Origin: Capronia americana
Taxonomy: Eukaryota > Ascomycota > Eurotiomycetes > Chaetothyriales > Herpotrichiellaceae
DNA: 64,000 nucleotides
Assembly: GCA_016110215.1 (NCBI GenBank)
Contig: JADWQD010000005.1
Location: 1,612,001 to 1,676,000, forward strand
Direction of reading: 5' to 3'
In this document: positions 42,303 to 51,407 of the stretch, in pieces
Position numbering within the stretch: the stretch's first letter is position 1
How the letters are laid out: every line of letters begins with the position of its first letter
The notes under the pieces: generated by a model
Database searches by the model: none
Told to the model about the DNA's origin: nothing
Seen by the model: the letters and a program-made list of their open reading frames with translations, nothing else
Translations under genes and position numbers: made by a program

Positions 42303-43312
42303 TCATTGTGGCAATCCCAAGTACTTGAAGTACTCGGCAGGTCCAGCAGAATTCCAAACTTCCCTTTCTGCCTCAGTCACGATCCACACAAGCCCCAGCA
42401 TTGCGGCAGAATTCGCCCCGGCTCCTCTGTCAAGTCCGCTATGCCGCCGTGGAATCATGCACATCCATTCCTTGACTAGGATAACGTTGTAGTCGGTACC
42501 TTCGCCGGCTTCGTGGTGGCTTTGATGGACGCGCCTGAGGAGCTTGTCGTAGGCCTGCACAAGGGCGTTCAGATCAGCGTTTGTCGGTAGGCGGAGCACA
42601 AAGTGCTTGTGCGGAACGTTGGATATGCGCTCTGTGACTCTGACATCAGATTCGGCCTTGCAAGGGAACAGCTCGAAGCCGAGCTCTTGTTCATCGGGGT
42701 ATGGCCACAGTTGCATGTGCTTGTGGCCTTGGCTCGACCCAGACTCGAACCCGCAGTTGTAGATCATCATATAAGGTTCTTTGAAATGGCGCAATATCGA
42801 CCAAGCAGCAGCTAGGTCATTGCGGTTAAGGCCATCCGTCTGTGGTACAAAACCGCGGGTGATCAGGAGCAGACCGGGTCTGTAAACACTGAATTTGTTC
42901 ACGAGCAAGAGGTGAGATGGCCCGATTGACGATAAAACCTCGCTTGGAGTTGGGTTGAGGAATGGATTGTGGCCTTTTCCAGTGGTGCGTTCAGGTGCAT
43001 CCGCGGGTGTGATAGGCTTACGACGGAGGTGAGGAACAAATCGAAAGTTAAGCTAGGTGGGTCAGTCTATACATATTCTGAGGCTACCTTATCGTTCATA
43101 GCGCTCGGGGTTTTGCAGCGTGTCAAGAGGGTACTTACCTTGAATCCTTGGTCTTCAACTGTTTCACCAGTCGAAGGCTCGTAAATCAGCTGCGCCCGAG
43201 CCACGAGCTGGTCGAATCTGGTAAGGCACAGTGATTCCAGATCTGCCGGAAGGGGTGGCGCGTCCATGGATCTCACATCCTGGTTGTGGTATCTGTTTGG
43301 CGCGCCCTCCAT
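42303..43312 (-). CDS. APA2: ATP adenylyltransferase / Ap4A phosphorylase
   Basis: Exons are 43139-43312 and 42303-43052 with an 86-nt intron (gtaagt...cacctag), giving 307 residues. I chose ATG 43312 (MEGAPNRYHNQ). The N-terminal domain includes ETVEDQGFKLNFRFVPHL. The HIT-like catalytic strand is SSQGHKHMQLWP with His168 and His170, and FVPQTDGLNRNDL and FVLRLP are further family blocks. The enzyme phosphorolyses diadenosine tetraphosphate to ADP and ATP, controlling this alarmone in the cytosol. Its length is slightly below yeast Apa1/Apa2 (about 321-325 residues). The gene is divergent from mitochondrial EF-Tu across a 605-bp promoter. Confidence 0.93.
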
Positions 43313-43917
43313 TGTGTATGCAGTTTTCAACAAAGACAAAGCGATGCTTAGTGGAGGTGCCTATTGTGACTGTGGGCCAATAAGAAACTGTCAAGTAGAG
43401 ACGGGCAGCTGGCAATGGGCTTGGGTTGTTGGGCTCTAATGATCAGCCAGAAGATCTCATGTCTGATCGAGTCTATTCGCTTTCAGGATGAATGCCTGCT
43501 TGAACGCCGCCTTGTTTGGAAAATATTCAAAAAGTGATGTGGGACGAAGCTCGTAAATAAAGATGATTCGCCGTGCCTCGGAGGATGGCAGACAACTTCA
43601 ACTCAGGTAACAGTTTGCAACTGTGTACTCACCTTGGTGACAGGAGCGTATTCATGAAACTTTGATCCTCAGCGTTAGGGTGTAGTGAGAGTGAAACCCA
43701 ACGAGTCAACGTAAAGAGATCGGTGAAAGGTGTCGAGAACGCTGGTATGAATGCTCCACCGTATCGCACCTTACCCGATTAGCCCACGACTGGAGCTTCC
43801 CTACAGATTTATTTTCTGGGCTCGTGTCTGCGATTGAAAGAGCTCGACTTCCCATCCTGCTCGTTCTAGCTTTCGGCGGCTCTTCTTCCATTCATTTATT
43901 CTTCTTCCGGCGTCGCC
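43313..43917. other. Divergent promoter, APA2-like and TUF1
   Basis: This 605-bp region lies between two start codons and shows no open coding region of note. The TUF1-proximal part is pyrimidine-rich (ttcttccattcatttattcttcttcc, about 43880-43905), a usual feature of strong fungal promoters. Confidence 0.6.
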
Positions 43918-45392
43918 ATGGCTTTCTCGCGTTCTGTCACTTCGCTCTTCCGCACATCCCGGCACATTGTGTCGCCTGCTCGAGGGGTAAATCCCGTCAA
44001 CAGAGTCTTTGGCCATGACAGATTCGGCGCACGAACATATGCTGCTGTCTTCGAGCGGACGAAGCCTCATGTCAACGTCGGTTAGTATCAACTCTGTGCT
44101 TGCTGCTGAGGTTTGCGCTGACGCTCAGCAGGTACAATTGGCCACGTCGATCATGGCAAGGTAAGTCGCTTTCCAATGCTATCGAGATCTATCCCCTGAC
44201 CGCGTTCTTCAGACAACTCTCACAGCAGCCATCACAAAGAGGCAAGCGGAGAAAGGAATGGCACAGTTCCTCGACTATGGCAAAATTGACAAGGCCCCTG
44301 AAGAACGGAAACGTGGTATCACAATCGCAACTGCGCATATAGAGTACGAAACGGAGAACCGCCACTACTCCCATGTCGACTGTCCCGGCCATGCGGATTA
44401 CATCAAGAACATGATTACTGGAGCTGCCCTGATGGACGGTGCTGTTGTTGTGGTTGCTGCAGGCGATGGACAGATGTAAGAGAACAACATGGACATGGGC
44501 GGATCGGAGACTTACATGTCACAGGCCCCAGACACGAGAACATTTACTGCTTGCCCGTCAAGTCGGCGTCCAAAAGTTGGTTGTCTTCGTCAACAAAGTT
44601 GACACTGTGGAGGACCCGGAAATGTTGGAACTCGTCGAGATGGAAATGCGTGAGCTTCTGGGATCATACGACTTCGACGGAGACAATACCCCTATCATCT
44701 TCGGTTCAGCTCTTTGCGCACTTGAAGGCAAGAGACCGGAAATTGGCACAGAGAAGATTGACGAGTTGCTCAAGGCCGTTGACGAATGGATCCCAACCCC
44801 GGCCCGAGATACCGAGAAGCCTTTCCTCATGTCCGTCGAAGAAGTCTTTTCCATCGCTGGCCGTGGCACGGTCGCCTCTGGACGTGTCGTGCGAGGCGTT
44901 CTGAAAAAGGATAGTGAAGTGGAGATTGTTGGAGGCCGTGACGAAGTTATCAAGACGAAGGTCACTGATATTGAGACCTTCAAGAAGTCCTGCGAGGAGT
45001 CAAGAGCCGGCGATAACTCTGGACTGCTACTGCGAGGCGTCAAGCGTGAGGATATCCGACGCGGCATGGTTATTGCCGTGCCCAACAGCGTGAAGGCCCA
45101 TCAGGAAGCTCTCGTGTCGCTCTATATCTTGACGGAAGAGGAGGGTGGCAGGAAGTCTGGCTTTACCGAGAATTACAAGCCACAGGTCTACATCCGAACA
45201 GCAGACGAAGCTGCCCAACTGAAGTTCCCCGAAGGCACTGAGGATACTACCAAAATGGTCATGCCTGGAGACAACCTCGAGATGGTTCTGAAAACACACC
45301 ACCCTGTGGTCATGGAAGCTGGTGAACGATTCAATATGAGAGAGGGTGGACGAACTGTGGCAACAGGTCTCATCACCAGGATCCTGAAATAA
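43918..45392 (+). CDS. TUF1: Mitochondrial elongation factor Tu
   Basis: Exons are 43918-44080, 44132-44160 (29 nt), 44213-44475 and 44525-45392, giving 440 residues. A presequence (MAFSRSVTSLFRTSRHI) is followed by the GTPase motifs: G1 GHVDHGKTT, G2 RGITIATAHIEYET, G3 DCPGHADY, G4 NKVD and G5 SAL. Domains II and III follow, with RGTVASGRV and VMPGDN. It delivers aminoacyl-tRNA to the mitochondrial ribosome. Intron 1 splits Gly just before TIGHVDHGK and intron 2 falls exactly between GHVDHGK and TTL, so the P-loop is built from a 29-nt exon plus its neighbours. The protein ends ATGLITRILK, a typical EF-Tu terminus. Confidence 0.97.
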
Positions 45393-45892
45393 GCCGAAGC
45401 TCGCAACATGACGACCATGACAGACGGAAGGGAGGAGTGCGGAGCCATCTGCCGATGCCTGGGAGCTATGTATCAAAAGTGTCATATCTTCACCTGGTCA
45501 CATTCCGAGGTTCTTGTACATTCTGCTAGGGTTCGGGCATTGCAAAGAGATAATGACCATTAGGGCATGGCGACAGCTCGGAGTCACTGGGAAGAAATGG
45601 CCTACATATACCAATCAACCTCTCTACTTCAATTCAAAAGTGTCTGAACAAGTATAATCAGGAGAACAATCGCTTCTTTCCCTAATGATGTTTACCCCAA
45701 GCGACAGTCTGCTGTAGCAAGCCCCAATTCACTCTTCAGCCTGTTTTCCCCTCACACCCCATATCTTGGCTTCGTGCGATCAGCATCGAAGTCATACTCG
45801 TACCTAGGTATCGAACCACTGTTCCACCGTCCCGGACCTGTGCCAAGAGGAGGTAAAATCACGGCCAGCTCACCCCGTTTAGGTTAAGTTAG
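45393..45892. other. Intergenic region after TUF1
   Basis: This is the TUF1 3' region. It contains an AT-rich string near 45880-45915 (gtttaggttaagttagattataactattttc). I see no gene. Confidence 0.55.
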
Positions 45893-46132
45893 ATTATAAC
45901 TATTTTCTCTATTTTACGCGTACGGCTTAATAGACAGCAACCGCTGTGCAGATCGCACGGTGGAGTCGACAGCGCACATTATGAGCGCGTACGTGACGGC
46001 CTTAAAGCGGCCAAGAAGAGCGGCGCATGTATGAAGGAGAACAGGCGGGCGCTGAAAGCGGAGGCGAAGCACCTGGGGAAACGGATCAAGGGGAGTGTGA
46101 AGGCGACGTATAAGGCGCTGGGTTTAGGTTGT
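45893..46132 (+). pseudogene. Orphan coding-like fragment (helical, basic)
   Basis: An open frame without a good start runs from 45893 and reads naturally from 45965: VDSAHYERVRDGLKAAKKSG, MKENRRALKAEAKHLGKRI, KGSVKATYKALGLG. The lysine/alanine/leucine spacing predicts long amphipathic helices, and the codons end mostly in G or C, unlike the AT-rich DNA just before it. The frame runs on antisense into the 3' end of the F-box gene. It may be the last exon of a lost or unmodelled gene. I recognise no family. Confidence 0.4.
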
Positions 46133-47802
46133 GGGAGAGTTGTCTGCAGCCTCATCGCTGTCCGCGGCCTCGTCATCACCGGCAGCACCATTCCGGGGTT
46201 CATTTGATGAAGCATCAGGAGGTTGAGGGAGGTAGATAACGCCCTCGCCGCCTCTTGACTCCATAGCATCCCACAGTTCCAACAAAGCACGGTGGTCCTC
46301 GCCCTGTAAGAAGCGTGCCGCGTTCTCGTCTTCGTCGTCAAAGAACAAGCCATATTTATCATCGAGGACGTGGTGGGGTAGGATGTGTTTGCGACGTGCC
46401 CAATCTCTTTCGCTGGTAATATGCTGCTTTGAGTCCTGATATTCAAGTGCAATATACGCTGATTCGATATCGGCAGTCAGCTTGTCGCCTCGTGAGTACA
46501 CGTCAAGCAAACGACTATTGGGGTATGTATGTCGTAGCGAGAGCGACCTGAGGTTCGTTGCGCCTCTATTGAGGCGCGTGAAGAATTCGGCCCATTTCGG
46601 CGGATCGGCCACTTCGGACATTGGACACGAGCCACTAGCACCACAGCTTAACAGTGTCAAATGCTCCAAATTCGGGCTTTGCGAGGTCACGAGTGCCATC
46701 AGGGGATCGTCGATGAAGAAGTGGTCGAGCGTAAGGTTTCGAAGGCAATGGAACCGAAGACTTTCAGAGAGCTCGGGAAAGTCTGCTCGAGAAGGGGTCA
46801 GCTTGATGCAACGACATATTGATAGGTGATTTATTACTGACCGAGATGGCCTCCTCCTGGAGCGAGGCCAATAGGGCAAGAATCATTAGCCTGAAGCTCG
46901 AGTGTTTCGACCTTTGTTAAGTGCTGGATGTAAGTTGGACCTAGGCTTTTCGTGAAGTCCTCCATGTTCATGACTTTATTCTGCTCCCAGCCTGCTCCAT
47001 TATCCCACTGAGCCAATGAGATCTGGCAATTTGTCACACAATTAAGTAGACCGTTTAGACCATAGCTCTCTTCGGGGGTGCATCCCGTACTTCCTTTCGG
47101 AAGGTTGACCAGTCTCAGTGTGAAACTGGCCTTACCTGCGAGGTTGTTCTGGCATATAGATCGTAGAATAACAAGAATCATGCGCCCAAAGTCCCCTGTA
47201 GCACTGAATTCCATGTCACTATCCATCTTGTGATCGATCCAGTGCCAGGGGAAATCGAGGGTGAGGGCCTCCAGGTTGGGTGGCAGGTTGGATAAGAGCG
47301 CGGAGAGACGAGACAGCGGAAATTCGGGCCAGTATGACAACACATCATCCTCTTCGTACTCAATATCACGAGACCGTTCCCGGTATACGTCGAGCTGGCC
47401 TTCACTCAATTCGGCAAGCGTATTGCATACAATCAGACTCTTGACATCTCGCCAAGATGATGTTTGAGAGATAGTTTCTAGTGATTCGATCGACTTCAGA
47501 TGGGTGCGGAGTACGACATCGCGCAAAACGCGAGCTTTGAGAAGCTGTCGATAAAAGCGGCACGTCGAGCTCCAACTCAGTAAGGCGTAGGCGCTTGGGT
47601 GGTCCGTAATGTTGCGATCAGTGCCATAGTACTTCGCATGCTGGCTGTCGAAATAATTCTCGCCCAACGGTATGTCATTTAAGCGCTCTTGCCCGTATGC
47701 TGGAGGAAACAAAACATCTGGTAGGTCCAAGGACTTCACGATCATTTGATGGACATCCAACGGAAGATTCATTAGCCGACATTGCGGCTGTGCATCGGCC
47801 AT
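46124..47802 (-). CDS. F-box protein, fungal accessory type
   Basis: Exons are 46842-47802 and 46124-46782; the 59-nt intron (gtcagt...cgagcag) was chosen because it alone keeps phase, giving 539 residues. An N-terminal F-box-like segment reads LMNLPLDVHQMIVKSLDLPD. Leucine-rich strand-like segments follow (LPPNLEALTLDFPWH, SPNLEHLTLLSCGASG, ATNLRSLSLRHTYPNSR), consistent with an irregular LRR arc for substrate recognition in an SCF ubiquitin ligase. The C-terminus is acidic and disordered (GDDEAADSDEAADNS). Such genes are numerous and fast-evolving in Pezizomycotina. The substrate is unknown. Confidence 0.75.
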
Positions 47803-48111
47803 GTTGGTGTGGCAGAATCGAGTAGCTCATCTGAAAATTGATGCGCTGAAATTGGGAAGATGATTGGCGTCTTTTGTATCTCATTCAGGACTTTTGGCTA
47901 GCGGGCACGGCCCCCACTGACGCCTAGCTTTGCCTGCTTGTACCGTTGTTCCTGTATACGGAAGCGGTTTCGTGCGTCCTTTTGATTTGGCACCGGACTA
48001 CTTACGAAGGTCGTACGGTATTGACAAGACCGAACTGGAATACACTCGTCGATGATTCGTGGGTACCGTGGGACTGACTATTGTAGATTTGGGCAAGCGT
48101 GACCTATAAGA
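47803..48111. other. Intergenic region upstream of F-box gene
   Basis: This is the F-box gene promoter region; nothing coding is seen. Confidence 0.5.
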
Positions 48112-48528
48112 GTGCTTGGCTTCGACTTAGAGAAGTTGCAGTGTCTCCGAAAGGGTAGGCAGGTTTCGGGAAGGTCTGTAGGCAACGGAAGTGTCTGTAC
48201 ACCCGAGGAGACACCCGGAGGAAAGGGAAAAAAAGAAAAGAGTTCGTTAAGAAGTAAAAGAAGGCTATACGAAGGGGGAAAGTTTCAGGGGCAGCCAAGC
48301 TTTAGCCACACGCCGTGGCAACATCTCTTGGACCAGGATATAGCTTCGCATTACTTCTTCAATGGTCTCTGCTAGGACTAGGTACGTATTCTCCTGTCTA
48401 GTATCCAAGCACTTCAGGGTATTTCCGATCGTACTAAGAAGAGTGAGGTTTTAAGAGAGCAGATTCACCCGAGATACTACGAGCCGCAGCTTATTAGGAG
48501 TCTACTTAATACGATGACGGAACTCTAA
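48112..48528 (+). pseudogene. Coding-like relic with two TAG stops (RIP-type signature)
   Basis: One forward frame stays open over about 139 codons except for two TAG codons, at 48373-48375 and 48379-48381. The text around them is protein-like: SHTPWQHLLDQDIASHYFFN, then VRILLSSIQALQGISDRTKK and EVLREQIHPRYYEPQLIRSL. Both stops could be CAG changed to TAG, the C-to-T change in a CpA context favoured by repeat-induced point mutation. The segment ends in a TAA at 48526. I do not recognise the family, and there is no usable start codon. It could be a remnant of a repeated gene or a mobile element. Confidence 0.5.
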
Positions 48529-48865
48529 GATCCTCCCGCTTATATCGGTTAAGGCAGGGCAGGTGAGCCGGGGTGAGCGGTGTTTAAAAGCGGCGCCGGC
48601 CGGGTGAAGCGCGAGGTGAGCTCGGCCTCTTGACCTGCCAAGATGTGGGAGTGTATCCTCCACGATCCTCCTTCCGGCACTTGACATCCGGGAACAGATG
48701 ATCTAAGCAAGGCGTTCGAATGCCCTGGCGCGTATACCAACCAACTTCGATATTAAGGACGTTCTGTATGACAAGTAGTTTGCCCCGCAAAGCGCTTCCC
48801 CCTCTACATAAGCATCAATCCCGTTGTACTGTATAGTGTACCCAATTCCACTTCCACCTCCCAAC
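48529..48865. other. Intergenic region, no gene seen
   Basis: GC-rich sequence upstream of the GFA-type gene. A tRNA-like T-loop string near 48712 was checked and rejected. Confidence 0.5.
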
Positions 48866-49381
48866 ATGGAAGGCCGATGTCAATGCGGCGCTGTCAAGTT
48901 CCGCACCCCGAGCGATCAACCTCTGAAATGGTTCATCTGCCACTGTCTCGAATGCCGTCGCCAATCCGCCTCGGCGTTTGGCATCTCCGCCGTCTTTCCC
49001 AACTTCGACCTCCTGGCACAGAACCCGGGCACCGCCGATACCGGCGCCGAGACAGAGGCAGGAACCGACTCTACAGCGGATGCGACTTCACGCGCGAACC
49101 GTCACGAAAACGACCTGATAGGCACGTACACGCACTCTAACACGAACTCCGGGCGCCAGAAACGGTGCTATTTCTGCAAGAAGTGCGGTACGCGGATCAT
49201 GAACCTTAACGTCGTGCCGGATGATGACAGGGCCGGGTGGGTTGCGGTCAAGGGGGGTTGTTTGGAGGGGATTCGCGGTGATGTGTGGACTAGTGCGACG
49301 CATATTTGGACGAAGAGCGCCCTGGTGGGCATTCCGGAGGGGGTGGAGCAGTGGGAGGGAGATCCGCCGCCGAGACAATAG
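48866..49381 (+). CDS. GFA/CENP-V domain zinc protein
   Basis: This is a 171-residue single-exon protein; I chose Met 48866 (MEGRCQCGAVKF) because the domain begins immediately. The glutathione-dependent formaldehyde-activating (GFA/CENP-V) zinc-binding cysteines are CQC near residue 5, CHCLECRR near 26-31 and CYFCKKCGT near 103. A low-complexity insert (Thr/Ala/Glu, residues 55-85) separates the two halves and lengthens the usual 130-150-residue domain. Members include bacterial Gfa and many fungal proteins of unknown substrate. A role in handling small reactive aldehydes or thiol adducts is only a family-level guess. Confidence 0.85.
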   Translation: MEGRCQCGAVKFRTPSDQPLKWFICHCLECRRQSASAFGISAVFPNFDLLAQNPGTADTGAETEAGTDSTADATSRANRHENDLIGTYTHSNTNSGRQKRCYFCKKCGTRIMNLNVVPDDDRAGWVAVKGGCLEGIRGDVWTSATHIWTKSALVGIPEGVEQWEGDPPPRQ

Positions 49382-49965
49382 GGGCGTGGGAATCTGCATT
49401 TGAATCTGCACTGGGGGTCGAGAGGGGAATTGAAGATGGAGATGCGGCTATCGATGGAGCGGGAGGTTGTGCTTGCATTTCCCTCGGCTTCTGCAATCGA
49501 ACGTTACCCATGGCAGGGGATAGCAAGCAGAGAGTTGAGGACTGCGGGCTGAATAGTGGTGGTGGCTTTGGGGTTTGCAATCCTGTGCTGGAGCAAAGTC
49601 CTTCCCATTTTGGAGAATCAAAGCAAGGCGAAGATGGAAAGGTGAGGAAGAGGGTTGATATCTGTGACAATAATGCACCAGGGAAGTGGGTTAGTATGGG
49701 AGACAGCTCCGAATCCAAGATGTGAAAGCGCGCAGTATTGTATCATTGGTCTTTTCGAGCCATTTTCTGAACAATGCTGCACCTTCGAGATGCATTGCCA
49801 TGCAGATGTCGTAGTCCCTTTGTACAGAGGTAGTGTCGTATTGATGGGAATGTTTATGCGACTGTCACTCCCTTTGAGCGTGCTCGTGCCGGCCCTGACC
49901 TGCAATCGCAGTCTCTTCGTCCGCGAAGCTCTTCGAACGCACTCATAATCTTCCGAATAAGCCCC
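49382..49965. other. Convergent intergenic region, no gene seen
   Basis: The 3' ends of two convergent genes. Open frames on both strands here are continuations or shadows with no domain. Confidence 0.5.
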
Positions 49966-50342
49966 TTAGCTCGCGATAGCCAGGTTTCCCGCCGGTTCAC
50001 CAGCTGAGGAACCTTCGGCTCCTGTAAATTGGGCTTCTCTCTCTGCTCTTCGCCGTCTCTTCTCAATGAGGATTTCTTTTCTCTGTTGTAGCAGCTTCAC
50101 TTGTCTGTCCTCCACGCCCTTCAACCAGTATCCAAACGATCCTCCGATGCTCGCGAAGAGTGGGTAGACCCATAACGTGCCGCGTTGAAAGAACGGTCTC
50201 ATCTCGATGCCGAGTTGAGCGAAGCGTGTGGCGATTCCTGGCACGCCCATTAGCATTCACTGGCACTCGGCCCATCGCTCATTGTGCATGCTGGTGGTGT
50301 TGGCTCACCGAAACCGGCCCAGAAGAGGATCTTGTGGACCAT
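49966..50342 (-). CDS. Small single-pass, probably mitochondrial protein
   Basis: Exons are 50309-50342 and 49966-50237 with a 71-nt intron (gtgagc...cgtgccag), giving 101 residues. The splice gives MVHKILFWAGFGIATRFAQL, followed by a second hydrophobic segment (GTLWVYPLFASIGGSFGYWL) and a long charged helix (VEDRQVKLLQQRKEILIEKRRRRAERE). The short N-terminus without a cleavable presequence, two membrane-leaning segments and the basic coiled-coil tail resemble small accessory subunits of respiratory complex I in fungi. I cannot name the subunit. Conservation of such proteins is usually good, so a search should settle it. Confidence 0.65.
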
Positions 50343-51407
50343 GATTGAAAATGTTTCGCGCGCTCTGCGCGGTCACACTATGGGGACAATCTGTTGTTGG
50401 AGCGGGTTGAAGCTAAAGCTAGGATGGGCAAAGGCTTGGGCAGTAGCTTTAGCAGCTGTGATCTTTTCGTGGCTGTATTGACGAGCTCGGATGTAATGCT
50501 ATCACGGCTCGAGGAGCAGGTCGTGAATCGACGCTGCACGCAATTTTTCACTGGACGTCAAGTACTACACCGTACAAATGTGCCTAAATGCGATAAATGA
50601 TCTACCGTAGAAATTAAGGGTGTGCCTGAGTGGCCTGTCAGGGAAGTGACAAACGAGAGAAAAAGAACCACAAAGCAGTTCCTGCTGCGGGTATACCCGT
50701 AGAGTTGCAGTCCCATTGTCTATGTAGTCCGCCACCGTCTCTGATTGTTCATGGGGTTTGGGATGACAGTGTTTCGCTTCCCGCTTCTGGGACATCAAGC
50801 TCATTTTCGCACGTGGCAACTTTGATGCTACAGTACTACTCCTTGACCGTTAGGTAAAATACGTGGTATTGTGGTACGACTGCGACGGCCGAGGGACAAA
50901 TATGTAGTATGTTTACCGAATCTGGCATCTCCTCGTGCTAAGGATCCCTTTAATTCCATCATCATCATGAGAGAAACAGTCGGGGTTCAGCCGGAATACG
51001 AGTAGCCTGGGGGCTTAAGCACCCCCTTTTGGGGCAGCTTATCTGGCCAAGCCTGAGCTTTGCCTGTTCCTGCTCCTTTGGTTGTTACTCAGCATAATTC
51101 AGCCTGTAGGGCCGCCGAGGGCCCAGCCGAGGCGTCGCTGTTACTAAGAGCAAAGCCGCCGCACCAACACAACACTTCGCGTGCCACTGATTCGAAACGA
51201 AGCTCGATCATTTCTATCGACGCATCTTCCACCATGCTCATTATTGACAATAGAGCGAAAGATCAAGGCTGTCGTTACTGAGGCATGCCGACTGCGCGGC
51301 GTCTCTCATGGACAAGCAACCCTGGACTGCAACAAACTTTTGGTTCCGAGTCCTCCGAACTCTCTTTGAAGAATGAGACGCATCGCCCAGAGCGCCCGCG
51401 GAACAAG
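50343..51407. other. Promoter and leader region of the histidine kinase gene
   Basis: This 1.06 kb lies between divergent genes and contains no convincing gene. Near 51009-51040 a C-run can pair with a G-run on either side, giving two alternative hairpins. Confidence 0.5.

Noticed and set aside
48640..48740. Possible tRNA around ggcgttcgaatgccc
   Set aside because: Position 53-61 of the T-arm would be G-G on the plus strand and the reverse strand lacks the invariant T54; no cloverleaf forms.
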